Program-made: the position numbers and the translations under genes
The notes under the pieces: model-generated
What the model was told of the DNA's origin: nothing
Databases searched by the model: none
Seen by the model: only the letters and a program-made list of their open reading frames with translations
Shown: in pieces, positions 1 to 10,832 of the stretch
How the letters are laid out: every line of letters begins with the position of its first letter
How positions within the stretch are numbered: position 1 is the stretch's first letter
Assembly: GCA_035606665.1 (NCBI GenBank)
Contig: DATNEY010000056.1
Location: 62,001-126,000 of the forward strand
Direction of reading: 5' to 3'
DNA length: 64,000 nt
Origin: DASUGC01 sp035606665
Lineage (GTDB): Bacteria > Acidobacteriota > Vicinamibacteria > Vicinamibacterales > SCN-69-37

Positions 1-1004
1 GGCCCGATGGCGATGACATCGGCATTGAACTCGATGATCTGATCGAGCCCGGCCAGCGTGATGAAGCCGGCTTCATCCTCGGGCAGGCCCAGCGTCATGC
101 ACTCGCTCGCGGACGCGGCCACGATCGGCACGAGCGACGCCGGCGTTGCGATGGTCACGAGTCCCGCGCCCGATCTCAGGGCCGCCAGTCCCGCGAGCAC
201 GGCTGCGCCGGTCTTCCCCGGTGAACCGGCAACGACCAGCACGCGGCCGTAGTCGCCCTTGTGCGAATCCTGCGCTCTCGGCTGCACGAGCCGGCGCATG
301 GATTCCTTGGTCAGGATCTCGACCCACGGACCCTCGATGTCGTCGATGACGGCGGCAGGAATCCCGATGTCCGCAATCACCAGCGTGCCTGCAAGCGCTT
401 CGGCCGGCGGAAGGACCAGCGGCAGCTTGGGCGCGCCGAGCGTCACCGTGAGCGTCGCCTGCATGGCCGGTCCATTCACCAGATGGTCGTCGGCCGAGAG
501 ACCGCTGGGCAGGTCGATCGACACCACCGGTCGCGGACTCGCGTTCACGTCCGCGATCACGCTCTCGTAGAGGCCGGAGACCGGCGCGTTGATCCCCGTG
601 CCGAGCAGGGCGTCAATGACGAGATCCGCGCCCAGGACTTCACGGGCGTGGAGTTCCCACGCACCCGCGTCGGCGATTTCGACGACGTCGACGCCGAGAT
701 TGCGGAGCACGTCGAGATTCGTGCGCGCGTCCCCGCGCACATCGGCCGACGCGGCAAGCAGGTACACGTCGACGTCCACGTCGCGCTCGAGCAACGTGCG
801 CGCGACGACGAAACCGTCGCCGCCGTTGTTGCCGCGTCCGCACAACACGGCGACGCGCATCGCATCGAGCGACTCGAACGTGGTTTCGATCGCCGCCACG
901 ACCTGGCGGCCGGCGTTCTCCATCAACACGATCGACGGCAGCCCGACATCCTCGATCGTGCGTCGATCCGCCTCGCGCATCTGCCGCGAACTGAGCACTC
1001 TCAC
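1..1004 (-). CDS. nnr: Bifunctional NAD(P)H-hydrate epimerase / ADP-dependent NAD(P)HX dehydratase (3' end cut by window)
   Basis: Repairs hydrated NAD(P)H: the N-terminal domain epimerises NAD(P)HX and the C-terminal kinase-like domain dehydrates it using ADP. Reading the minus strand from the GTG at 1004 gives a YjeF_N start (SSRQMREADR, then LMENAGR and the glycine-rich GRGNNGGDGF motif, about residues 5-55). Near the window edge the same frame reads VVAGSPGKTGAA and RSGAGLVTIATP, typical of the dehydratase domain. The C-terminus lies beyond base 1. It is divergent from the aminotransferase at 1046, with only about 40 bp between starts. The frame stays open throughout. The family call is firm; the exact start is less certain because a second GTG lies two codons downstream. 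Confidence 0.9.
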   Translation of the reverse strand, partial: MRVLSSRQMREADRRTIEDVGLPSIVLMENAGRQVVAAIETTFESLDAMRVAVLCGRGNNGGDGFVVARTLLERDVDVDVYLLAASADVRGDARTNLDVLRNLGVDVVEIADAGAWELHAREVLGADLVIDALLGTGINAPVSGLYESVIADVNASPRPVVSIDLPSGLSADDHLVNGPAMQATLTVTLGAPKLPLVLPPAEALAGTLVIADIGIPAAVIDDIEGPWVEILTKESMRRLVQPRAQDSHKGDYGRVLVVAGSPGKTGAAVLAGLAALRSGAGLVTIATPASLVPIVAASASECMTLGLPEDEAGFITLAGLDQIIEFNADVIAIG

Positions 1005-1045
1005 GTCGAAACCGAGCGTATCCCTTGTGCTAGACTCGCCGCAAC

Positions 1046-1929
1046 TTGAACGCGACGGTCTCGGTCAACGGACGGATCACGAGCGCAGCGGACGCCGCGA
1101 TACCAGTGTTCGATCACGGGTTTCTGTACGGCGAGGGCGTATACGAAACACTGCGCACGTACCATCGCGTGCCGTTCTTGTACGAGCGGCACGCGGAACG
1201 CCTCCGCAAATCCTCGTCGCTGATGTCCCTAGCGGTTCCTTTTTCCGACGCGGATCTGCTCGCCGCGATGAACGACACGGTGGCGGCGCACCCGGGTGGC
1301 ATGACCGAGGCGTACATTCGCATCCTGCTCACGCGCGGCGTCGGCGAGCTGACATACAACCCGGCTGCCTGCCCCATCCCGACGACGGTGATCATCGTCA
1401 AGCCGTTTCCGGAGCAGCCTGCGCGCACTTTCAGTGACGGCATCACCGTCTCGCTCGTCGACGTGCGCCGCAATCATCCGCAGGCGCTGAATCCGATGAT
1501 CAAGTCGAACAACCTGCTGAACAACGCACTCGCGATGCAGCAGGCGCTTCGAGCCGGGGCCGAGGAGGCCCTGATGTGCAACCAGGCCGGCGAGATTGTC
1601 GAATGTTCTCAGTCGAACTTCTTCATCGTGCGCCAGGGCGGCCTGCTCACGCCGCCCCTCACAGCCGGCCTGCTGCCCGGCATCACGCGCGCGTTCGTCA
1701 TGGAGCTGGCGGCCGAGCTGGGGATTCCCGCCGCCGAGGCGCGGCTGACGCCGGAGGATCTGGACACCGCCGACGAGGCGTTCGTTACGGGGACAACGAG
1801 GGAAGTCACCCCGGTAGTACGAGTTGATACCGCCGCGATCGGTTCAGGACGGCCCGGGCCGGTCAGCCAGAAGCTGCTCGCGCACTTCCGGACGAAGGCC
1901 GATCAACTCACCAGGCAACCTGCAACCTT

Positions 1930-1933
<4 letters not shown>
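1046..1933 (+). CDS. PLP-dependent class-IV aminotransferase (branched-chain / D-amino-acid / aminodeoxychorismate lyase family)
   Basis: Fold-type IV PLP enzyme of 295 residues, a normal family length. The N-terminus has the family signature VFDHGFLYGEGVYETLR. The PLP lysine is expected in the IKSNNLLNN segment (about residue 153), and GEIVECSQSNFF followed by TPPLTAGLLPGITR forms the cofactor phosphate and substrate region. It could be IlvE, D-alanine aminotransferase or PabC; the sequence alone does not decide which. The start is a TTG just after the divergent nnr gene. Its TAA overlaps the TAG of the convergent gcvP gene (shared bases 1930-1933). Confidence 0.9.
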
Positions 1934-4775
<2,842 letters not shown>

Positions 4776-4776
<1 letters not shown>

Positions 4777-5147
4777 TACTTCACAAGCTCCATGTACGCG
4801 GCTGCGTCGAGCAGATGCCCTGCCTCGGCAGGATCGCTCGGCCGGATGCGGATCATCCAGGACTCGTGCGGCGCGCTGTTGACTTTGTCCGGATGCGAAC
4901 CCAGCTCGCCGTTCACGGCGACGACTTCGCCGGACACCGGTGAGAAGAGCTCGGACACAGCCTTGACCGACTCGATCGTGCCGAAGACTTCGCCTTCCTT
5001 CAGCGTGCGTCCGACCTCAGGCAGCTCGACGAACACCACGTCGCCGAGCTGACGCTGCGCGAAGTCGGTGATACCGACCGCCGCTTCCGCGCCGTCGATC
5101 CTGATCCACTCGTGGTCCTTGGTGTACTTGAGGTCACTTGGATACAT
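4776..5147 (-). CDS. gcvH: Glycine cleavage system H protein (lipoyl carrier)
   Basis: Small lipoylated carrier that shuttles the aminomethyl intermediate between the P, T and L proteins. It has 123 residues, the usual length. The N-terminus (KYTKDHEWI) is canonical, and the lipoyl-lysine is in GTIESVKAVSELFSPVSG at about residue 61. It lies between gcvT and gcvP on the same strand, 19 bp after gcvT, and its stop overlaps the gcvP start. No lipoate ligase or LipA/LipB gene lies nearby, so lipoylation genes must be elsewhere. Confidence 0.97.
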
Positions 5148-5166
5148 GCTGCTCTCCGTTCGAACT

Positions 5167-6288
5167 TCAGGCCTTGCCCGGCCGCTTGTAGAACGGCTCG
5201 GGCACTACTTCGGCGCGCACGGCGCGGCCGCGAATGTCGATATCGAACTGTGTGCCGTTCGCGGTCATGTCCACCGGCACCATGGCCAGACCGATCGCCT
5301 TCTTGAGAAATGGAGTTTGCGTGCCGCTGGTCACGACTCCTACCGGATTGCCATCGCGAAGAACCGGATAGCCGTGCCGCGCGATAGCACGGTCGCGCAA
5401 CTCGAAGCCGACGAGCTTCTTCGCCAGGCTGCCGGCCTTCTGGGCCCGGAGCACCGAGGCCCCTAGAAAGTCGTCCTTCTTCCAGCCGACGATCCACCCC
5501 AGCCCCGCTTCCAGGACGGTCACTGTTTCGTCCATGTCGCTGCCGCACAGGCGCATGGATGCTTCGAGACGCAATGTGTCGCGGGCGCCGAGGCCGCAGG
5601 GCTTGACGTCTGCGGCCTTGCCCGCCTGAATGATGGTGTCCCAGGCTTTCTCAGCCTGCGCGGGCGGGACGAAGACCTCGAACCCGTCTTCACCCGTGTA
5701 TCCGGTGCGGGAGACGGTCGCCCGGATGCCGGCGACTTCACCGGTGGCAAACCAGTAGTACTTGATGGCGTGGAGATCGATGCCGGTCAGTGTCTGCAGG
5801 ACGGCCTCGGCCTGAGGGCCCTGCAATGCCAACAGGGCATAACGCGAGCTGGCGTTCACGACCGCCACATCGCCGCCATGCTCGCGCGTCCGCCCGGCGA
5901 TCCACTCGTGGTCCTTCATGATGTTGCCGGCGTTGACGACCAGCATGAAGTGGTCCGGCGCCAAGCGATACACGAGGATGTCATCGACGAACGTGCCCTC
6001 CGGAGTGGTGAGGGCCGAGTATTGGATCTGGCCGACGTCGAGCTTTGACGCGTCGTTGCTCGTGAGCCATTGCACCGTCCCCAGTGCGTCGGCGCCGGCG
6101 AGCTCGATCTGGCCCATGTGGCTTACGTCGAAGAGCCCGGCCCGCGTGCGCACCGTCAGGTGCTCGTCGATGATGCCCGAATACTCGACCGGCATGTCCC
6201 AGCCGCCGAATTCGACCATCCGCGCGCCAACGGATCGATGGCGTGCGTTGAGTGGAGTCTTCTTGAGTGGCGCCTGGGAAGTCGACAT
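5167..6288 (-). CDS. gcvT: Aminomethyltransferase, T protein of the glycine cleavage system
   Basis: Transfers the one-carbon unit from aminomethyl-lipoyl-GcvH to tetrahydrofolate, releasing ammonia. It has 373 residues. It opens with KKTPLNARHRSVGARMVEFGGWDMPVEY-type sequence, then FDVSHMGQIELAG, and RTGYTGEDGFE is the folate/substrate region. The C-terminal barrel has VTSGTQTPFLKKAIGLA. It is the first gene of the gcvTHP operon; the region upstream holds the terminator of the preceding small gene and no clear riboswitch. Confidence 0.96.
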   Translation of the reverse strand: MSTSQAPLKKTPLNARHRSVGARMVEFGGWDMPVEYSGIIDEHLTVRTRAGLFDVSHMGQIELAGADALGTVQWLTSNDASKLDVGQIQYSALTTPEGTFVDDILVYRLAPDHFMLVVNAGNIMKDHEWIAGRTREHGGDVAVVNASSRYALLALQGPQAEAVLQTLTGIDLHAIKYYWFATGEVAGIRATVSRTGYTGEDGFEVFVPPAQAEKAWDTIIQAGKAADVKPCGLGARDTLRLEASMRLCGSDMDETVTVLEAGLGWIVGWKKDDFLGASVLRAQKAGSLAKKLVGFELRDRAIARHGYPVLRDGNPVGVVTSGTQTPFLKKAIGLAMVPVDMTANGTQFDIDIRGRAVRAEVVPEPFYKRPGKA

Positions 6289-6401
6289 GTGCCGGGGATT
6301 CGTTCGCTACGGCATGCGTCCACGCCCGGCGAATCGCCCTACAACGTACTATCCCGACTCCGCGCGGTCAAGGCGGCCACCGCCAGACTCGCGCGCGTGA
6401 C

Positions 6402-6428
6402 AAAGGCCGGCCGCCGCCTCGGCCGGCC
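6402..6428 (-). terminator. Rho-independent-like hairpin after the small membrane protein gene
   Basis: On the minus strand two GGCCGGCC arms (6421-6428 and 6405-6412) flank an 8-base loop and are followed by TTTG. This 8-bp GC stem lies 6 bases past the stop of the gene ending at 6435 and ahead of gcvT. The short T tract makes termination likely but not certain. Confidence 0.5.
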
Positions 6429-6434
6429 CTCCAA

Positions 6435-6644
6435 TCACTTGAGGCGGCGAGGCCAGGCCAGCGCGATGAGGGTGAACGCCACAATCAGAACGCCGCCCAT
6501 CAGGGCGAGGCCCAGGCGGGGGTCTGTCTGCGCCGCTGGGGTGGTCACCAGCACCAGCGGCATGACACTCGCCGTCACGAACAGGCTCACCAGGATTTGA
6601 ACTATCACGACTACCACGGCGCGCATCATGTGCTTGCTCCTCAC
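6435..6644 (-). CDS. Small two-helix membrane protein, unknown function
   Basis: A 69-residue protein with two predicted transmembrane helices. Residues about 8-31 are rich in V, I and L (AVVVVIVQILVSLFV). A second helix at about 45-63 (LALMGGVLIVAFTLIALAW) is followed by a positive PRRLK tail. I recognise no family. It stands alone between the secreted protein gene at 6682 and gcvT, and a GC-rich hairpin follows its stop. Codon use resembles its neighbours, and the two clean hydrophobic segments suggest a real gene. Confidence 0.6.
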   Translation of the reverse strand: MRSKHMMRAVVVVIVQILVSLFVTASVMPLVLVTTPAAQTDPRLGLALMGGVLIVAFTLIALAWPRRLK

Positions 6645-6681
6645 TTAGAGTCTTCGACCCGGACTTGCCGGCGGCAGGCTG

Positions 6682-7461
6682 CTAGTTGTTGATCGCGACG
6701 CACTTGAGCCACCACGTGAACGCGCCGATGGCCCGCATGTCGTAAACCACGCCGCACTCGCCTCTTCCGAGAACGTCCCACCAGGACTGGTGCTCCTTCA
6801 TGCAGTCCTCGTATTCCATGTAGGCCGCGATGGCCTCCTTGGCGTAGTCGTTCCAGCACTCGGTCGGCGTCCGTCCCTTGCTCGCACTGTCCTGGTCCGG
6901 CGCCGCCAGGCTGACCTTGAAGGCGGTGGCTCGAGTGTTGCTCACGGCTCGGGCTTCCCGCGCCCAACGCGCGAGTTCCCCGCCGCCCGTCCGGACGCCC
7001 GCTGCGGCGTTCAGGAACAGCCTGGTGGTGATGAGCATCGGCTGCACCGGTGTCGCGGCGCCGAGACCCATCCGGCCGATGAGTTCAGCTGCGGACCGGC
7101 CGGCAGACGAGGCCGCCACGATCGCGCGCGCCTGCTCGCCGCGTACTTTGTCTGTACGACTGGTCGATACGCGGCTGGCCTTCGATGCGACCGTCAGCGT
7201 CCGCTGATTCATGCTGATCGTGAGTTCGTCGCCGGCCTCGCTCACGCGGGTCACCACGCTTTCACCCGCCACCGTCTTCGTCAGCTTCAACCGCGGTGTC
7301 TCCACCTCAATCCGCCCGCCTGTCGTGGTCTTGAACACGCGCACGATTGCGTGCGTGTTCCGATCGATTTCCTGGTGCACGAGCTTTTCCTGCCCAAGGG
7401 CCGGCGCCACCGACACGGCCGTTGCCAATACCATTCCTCCGAACTGCCAACTGAGCTTCAT
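6682..7461 (-). CDS. Secreted or periplasmic protein of unknown function
   Basis: The ATG at 7461 is preferred because GGAGA lies 6-10 bases upstream and it yields a clean signal peptide (MKLSWQFGGMVLATAVSVAPALGQ, cut after about residue 24). The frame is open for a further 81 codons upstream, but that stretch is low-quality sequence. The mature protein of about 235 residues begins with a region of alternating beta-like segments (KTTTGGRIEVETPRLKLTKTV). It ends with a cysteine-containing segment (ECWNDYAKEAIAAYMEYEDCM ... GECG), which suggests disulfides after export. I do not recognise the family. Confidence 0.7.
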   Translation of the reverse strand: MKLSWQFGGMVLATAVSVAPALGQEKLVHQEIDRNTHAIVRVFKTTTGGRIEVETPRLKLTKTVAGESVVTRVSEAGDELTISMNQRTLTVASKASRVSTSRTDKVRGEQARAIVAASSAGRSAAELIGRMGLGAATPVQPMLITTRLFLNAAAGVRTGGGELARWAREARAVSNTRATAFKVSLAAPDQDSASKGRTPTECWNDYAKEAIAAYMEYEDCMKEHQSWWDVLGRGECGVVYDMRAIGAFTWWLKCVAINN

Positions 7462-7537
7462 ACGTTCTCCACGTCGTCTTACTTGCCACCACCCCGGCTT
7501 TCCGGCCGTCGGCGATCCCGAACCCGATTCGATCGAA

Positions 7538-8521
7538 CTATCCGGCTTGTTCGTAGAGGCTTTGCTCCAGACGAACTCCGGGAGCAGCCGCTTCTGTGGG
7601 CCCTGGATCGGCGCCTTCGTGAAGGAGCGACTGCAGCGTCTTGTAGCTGATGTCGAGAATGTCGCAGGCCTGCCGCTTGTTTCCGTCGCAGCGGTCGAGG
7701 ACAAGGCGCGCGTAGCGGGTGCACCAGCCGCGCAGCGTGTGGTCGCTCAACCGCGATGCGGTCGATGGTCCATAGACCCGCGAGATCTCCCCGGGGAGAT
7801 CCTCGGCTCGCACTTCGATGCCCGGCGCAAGGGCAAGGGCCCGCTCGACCACCCGGCCCAGCTGCCTGACATTGCCTGGCCACTCGTAGGCGATGAGCGC
7901 CTCGACCGCCTCCGTCGAGAACGGCAGCACGCGTGTGCGCCGTAGGCGGCCCTTGAAGTGATCCACGAGTAGCGGTACGTCCTGGCGCCTGGCCCTCAGC
8001 GGAGGCACGTGCAACTCGACGCCGGCGATGCGGTAGTACAAATCCGCGCGAAAGCGCCGCGTCTCGACCAGCTCCGCGAGGTTCCGGTTGGTCGCAGCGA
8101 CCACGCGCACATCGACGACGTGCGCGGCGTGCCCGCCGACGCGCTCGATGTTGAAGTCCTGTAGTACTCGCAGGAGCTTGGCTTGCGCGGTTGCCGAAAG
8201 ATCGGCGACCTCGTCGAGGAAGAGCGTGCCGTGGTCCGCTATCTCGAACTTCCCACGGCGCCCTCGTACTCCCGTCGCGGTGCGGTCCTCGATACCGAAC
8301 AGTTCAGCTTCCAGGAGGCTGTCCACGAGCGCGGCGCAATTGATCGGGACAAACGGCCCGCCGCGCCTCGCACTGCCGTCGTGCACCGCCCGGGCGACGA
8401 GCTCTTTTCCAACACCGCTCTCGCCTTCGATGAGCACGGTGAAATGCGTGCCCGCCACGCGCCCGATGCGAGCTCTGAGTTCTTGAATCGGCGGACTCTG
8501 GCCAATCATCATGTCGTGCAC
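7538..8521 (-). CDS. Sigma-54-activator-like AAA+ regulator with Fis-type HTH but no GAFTGA loop
   Basis: A 327-residue AAA+ protein without an N-terminal receiver or sensor domain. Walker A is GESGVGKE (about residues 34-41), Walker B GTLFLDEVADL, then sensor I VVAATNRNL, an arginine-finger region FRADLYYR, and a C-terminal Fis-like HTH (RCDGNKRQACDILDISYKTLQ). The loop that should read GAFTGA after ELFG instead reads IEDRTATGVRGRRG. Loss of this loop normally removes the contact with sigma-54. The GTG at 8521 is used; an ATG lies three codons in. It lies 122 bp downstream of the pseudopilin gene, on the same strand. Confidence 0.88.
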   Translation of the reverse strand: MHDMMIGQSPPIQELRARIGRVAGTHFTVLIEGESGVGKELVARAVHDGSARRGGPFVPINCAALVDSLLEAELFGIEDRTATGVRGRRGKFEIADHGTLFLDEVADLSATAQAKLLRVLQDFNIERVGGHAAHVVDVRVVAATNRNLAELVETRRFRADLYYRIAGVELHVPPLRARRQDVPLLVDHFKGRLRRTRVLPFSTEAVEALIAYEWPGNVRQLGRVVERALALAPGIEVRAEDLPGEISRVYGPSTASRLSDHTLRGWCTRYARLVLDRCDGNKRQACDILDISYKTLQSLLHEGADPGPTEAAAPGVRLEQSLYEQAG

Positions 8522-8643
8522 CCAATCAACTGCGATGCCATCGCGTTTTCGGCCCGGATTCCTGAAGCTCCGTCACGGCCATCGACTTTACGGGTAGGAG
8601 CTACCCCGCGCGGGAATCGCGAGGGGTCGTCACTGCCCGCACG

Positions 8644-9225
8644 TCAGAACTGAAACCACGCGTGAGGTGTCTTGTCATAGCGGAAGGTCCGCAGTCGTCC
8701 ATTCGCTCCGGCGATGCGGATCGCGAACTGCTGGCCCTTCGACGAACGCAGGAACACCGAGCCAGCCGTGCAACTACCGGTCGGCGAGAAGCTCGCGATG
8801 TCCGGCGTGCCCAGGCGGACGGGATCGGGATTACCTGGTTCCCCCACCGGCCCTGTCAGCAGCGGGTCCACTGCGATGTCCACACCCGCGAACATCGAGG
8901 CGAAGCGATGAGGGCCGTCGAAGCAGGGGTCCGCGCCTGACGCGATGTCGGCGCGACGAAGCCCGTTGCCGTTCGCGTCCCGGCACGCCCGAATCTCCCA
9001 CTGGCCGCTCACTTGATCGAAAACCACGCCGACGTTCGCGCTGCGGTTTACGGCTTCAATCCGAGCAAGCCGGAAGCGCGAGCTCAGGAACGCGGAGGCG
9101 GCTCTGATCCGCCCGGTGTCGAGCGTGTTCGCCGACAGCGGCGCTGACAGGCCCGCGAGAACGCCTGCCAGCGCCAGCACGGCGAGCAGCTCGACAAGTG
9201 ATGCCCCCCGGTCGTTCGAGAACAC
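8644..9225 (-). CDS. GspH/FimT-type pseudopilin
   Basis: Type IV pilus or type II secretion minor pseudopilin of 193 residues. It has a class-III signal: a short basic leader ending in RG, then ASLVELLAVLALAGVLAGL, with Glu at +5 of the mature chain and a hydrophobic N-terminal helix. The C-terminal half is a beta-rich globular domain with a cysteine pair (IRACRDANG ... DPCFDG and SCTAGSVF), consistent with GspH/FimT. It starts 6 bp after the ComEA-like gene. No pilus assembly ATPase, platform or prepilin peptidase gene is in this window. Confidence 0.85.
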   Translation of the reverse strand: MFSNDRGASLVELLAVLALAGVLAGLSAPLSANTLDTGRIRAASAFLSSRFRLARIEAVNRSANVGVVFDQVSGQWEIRACRDANGNGLRRADIASGADPCFDGPHRFASMFAGVDIAVDPLLTGPVGEPGNPDPVRLGTPDIASFSPTGSCTAGSVFLRSSKGQQFAIRIAGANGRLRTFRYDKTPHAWFQF

Positions 9226-9231
9226 GGCGAT

Positions 9232-9570
9232 CTACCCTTCCAGGGTCTTGGGCGGCGCGACGGTGACGAGCGGCTTGAGCTTGAGGAACGACTTCTCGCC
9301 GATGCCCTTGACGTTCATGAGCTCTTCGACCTTCTTGAAACCGTTGTTCTTCTGCCGGTACTCGAGGATCAGCTTCGCGGTCGACGGCCCGACGCCTGGG
9401 AGTTTCTCCAGGTCGGCCTGTGTGGCTGTATTGAGGTTGACGGCCGGCGCCGACGGTTGCGCGGCGCCCTGCTGTTGTGGGGTTGACGACTGGCCTCCGG
9501 TCATCGCCAGCGGCGAGACAACGGTCCAGGTGGTGGCCAGTGCGGCCACTGCGAGGATCGTGCGAATCAT
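9232..9570 (-). CDS. ComEA-like exported helix-hairpin-helix DNA-binding protein
   Basis: A 112-residue exported protein. An N-terminal signal segment (IRTILAVAALATTWTVV) is followed by a Q/P-rich linker and one ComEA-type domain, VNLNTATQADLEKLPGVG, with the tandem HhH motifs LPGVGPSTAKLIL and VKGIGEKSFLKL. ComEA binds incoming DNA in natural transformation. The gene lies just upstream of a pseudopilin on the same strand, which fits a DNA-uptake role, but other competence genes are not seen here. AAGGAG about 9 bases before the ATG supports the start. Confidence 0.85.
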   Translation of the reverse strand: MIRTILAVAALATTWTVVSPLAMTGGQSSTPQQQGAAQPSAPAVNLNTATQADLEKLPGVGPSTAKLILEYRQKNNGFKKVEELMNVKGIGEKSFLKLKPLVTVAPPKTLEG

Positions 9571-9854
9571 GACGTTGCGCTCCTTGGTCGGCGGCCGTAT
9601 CCCGCGAGCCTGGCCCGAAATGGGACCGGCGATTCAGTCCAGGGCTGACGCAGGATCGGACGCCAGTGACGTGTGCTGTCTCACCGGCCCCGCGCACAGG
9701 AGAGGCAAGCGTCGCGCCAGGTCGGCGCGCACCTCGAGGCGTACCCGTCAATGTCTTGCTGGAGAAGGAGTTAGTTGATCGGAGTGGCGGGTGGGCGGTG
9801 ACGGCCCGCGGCAGGATTCGAAGCCTTGACGCCTGGAGTTAACCGAACGGCGGC

Positions 9855-10814
9855 TCAGTCAGCCCGACGGGAAACTCCCGTTGCGCCGTTCGATCGCGAC
9901 TGAAACCACGCAACCGTCTCGCGCAGCCCGTCGTCGAAAGGCACCGACGGTTCAAAGTTCAGGAGTTTCCTGGCCTTGGCGATGTCTGCCTGCGAGTCCT
10001 TCACGTCACCCTCGCGGGTGGGGCCGAACGTCGGCGCGGCGTCGGTGTGCAGGATGCGCTGGAGCGATCGGATCAATTCGAGGAGCGAGACGCGGCCGCC
10101 GGCGGCTACGTTGATCACTTCCCCCGCCACGTTCGGCGCCTTGCAGCACTCCAATACGCCCGTGACAACGTCGCCGACGTAGGTAAAGTCGCGCGTCTGT
10201 TTGCCATCGCCGAGAACCAGTGGCGACTTGCCCGCCGCCAGGGCCTCGACGAACAGCGAAATCACACCGGAGTACGGCGAGCCTGGCTGCTGTCGGGGGC
10301 CGAAGACGTTGAAGTAGCGCGTTACGACGGTCTCGAGCCCGTACAAACGCGTGAACATCTGGCAGTACTGCTCTCCGACCAGTTTTTGCAGCGCATACGG
10401 CGACAGCGGATTCGGGCGCATGTCTTCGCGCTTTGGAAGCACAGGCGTGTCGCCGTACACCGACGAGGAGCCCGCGAAAATGAGCCGCTTGGCGCCGGCA
10501 TCGCGCGCGGCGATCAGCATGTTGAGCGTGCCGTCGACATTGGCGCGATGAGACGTGACGGGGTCCTTGACCGAGCGCGGCACCGACGGGATGGCCGCCT
10601 GGTGAATCACATACGTGCCGCCGGCGGCCGCCCGTGCCGCGACTGCCGGATCCGCGACGTCGCCTTCGACGACCTCAACTCCCGGTGGCACGTTCTCTCG
10701 TCGCCCGCTGGAGAAATCGTCGGCGATTCTGACTTGGTCGCCGCGCGCAAGAAGCCGTTGGACGATGTGAGAGCCGATGAAACCGGCGCCGCCGGTGACG
10801 ACATACAACGACAC
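9855..10814 (-). CDS. NAD-dependent sugar-nucleotide epimerase/dehydratase (UDP-glucose 4-epimerase-like)
   Basis: Extended short-chain dehydrogenase of 319 residues. The N-terminal NAD motif is GGAGFIGSHIVQRL (residues 7-20). The catalytic Ser/Thr is in AGSSSVYGD, and the YxxxK motif is SPYALQKLVGE. TRYFNVFGPRQQP is characteristic of the GalE/WbpP branch. It probably acts on a UDP-hexose for surface polysaccharide; which sugar cannot be read from the sequence. It lies 18 bp downstream of the amidohydrolase on the same strand, although there is no obvious metabolic link. Confidence 0.9.
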   Translation of the reverse strand: MSLYVVTGGAGFIGSHIVQRLLARGDQVRIADDFSSGRRENVPPGVEVVEGDVADPAVAARAAAGGTYVIHQAAIPSVPRSVKDPVTSHRANVDGTLNMLIAARDAGAKRLIFAGSSSVYGDTPVLPKREDMRPNPLSPYALQKLVGEQYCQMFTRLYGLETVVTRYFNVFGPRQQPGSPYSGVISLFVEALAAGKSPLVLGDGKQTRDFTYVGDVVTGVLECCKAPNVAGEVINVAAGGRVSLLELIRSLQRILHTDAAPTFGPTREGDVKDSQADIAKARKLLNFEPSVPFDDGLRETVAWFQSRSNGATGVSRRAD

Positions 10815-10832
10815 GTGGTGAGTCTCCTTGGC

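Noticed and set aside
261..1049. Long + strand frames across 58-1437
   Set aside because: They are antisense or out-of-frame shadows of nnr and the aminotransferase: arginine-rich, with no family features.
6289..6401. Possible glycine riboswitch ahead of gcvTHP
   Set aside because: No tandem glycine-aptamer core motifs are visible; only a terminator-like hairpin and ordinary GC-rich sequence.
9790..9850. GGATTCGAAGCC looked like a tRNA T-arm on the minus strand
   Set aside because: The T-stem does not pair properly and no acceptor, D or anticodon arm fits around it.
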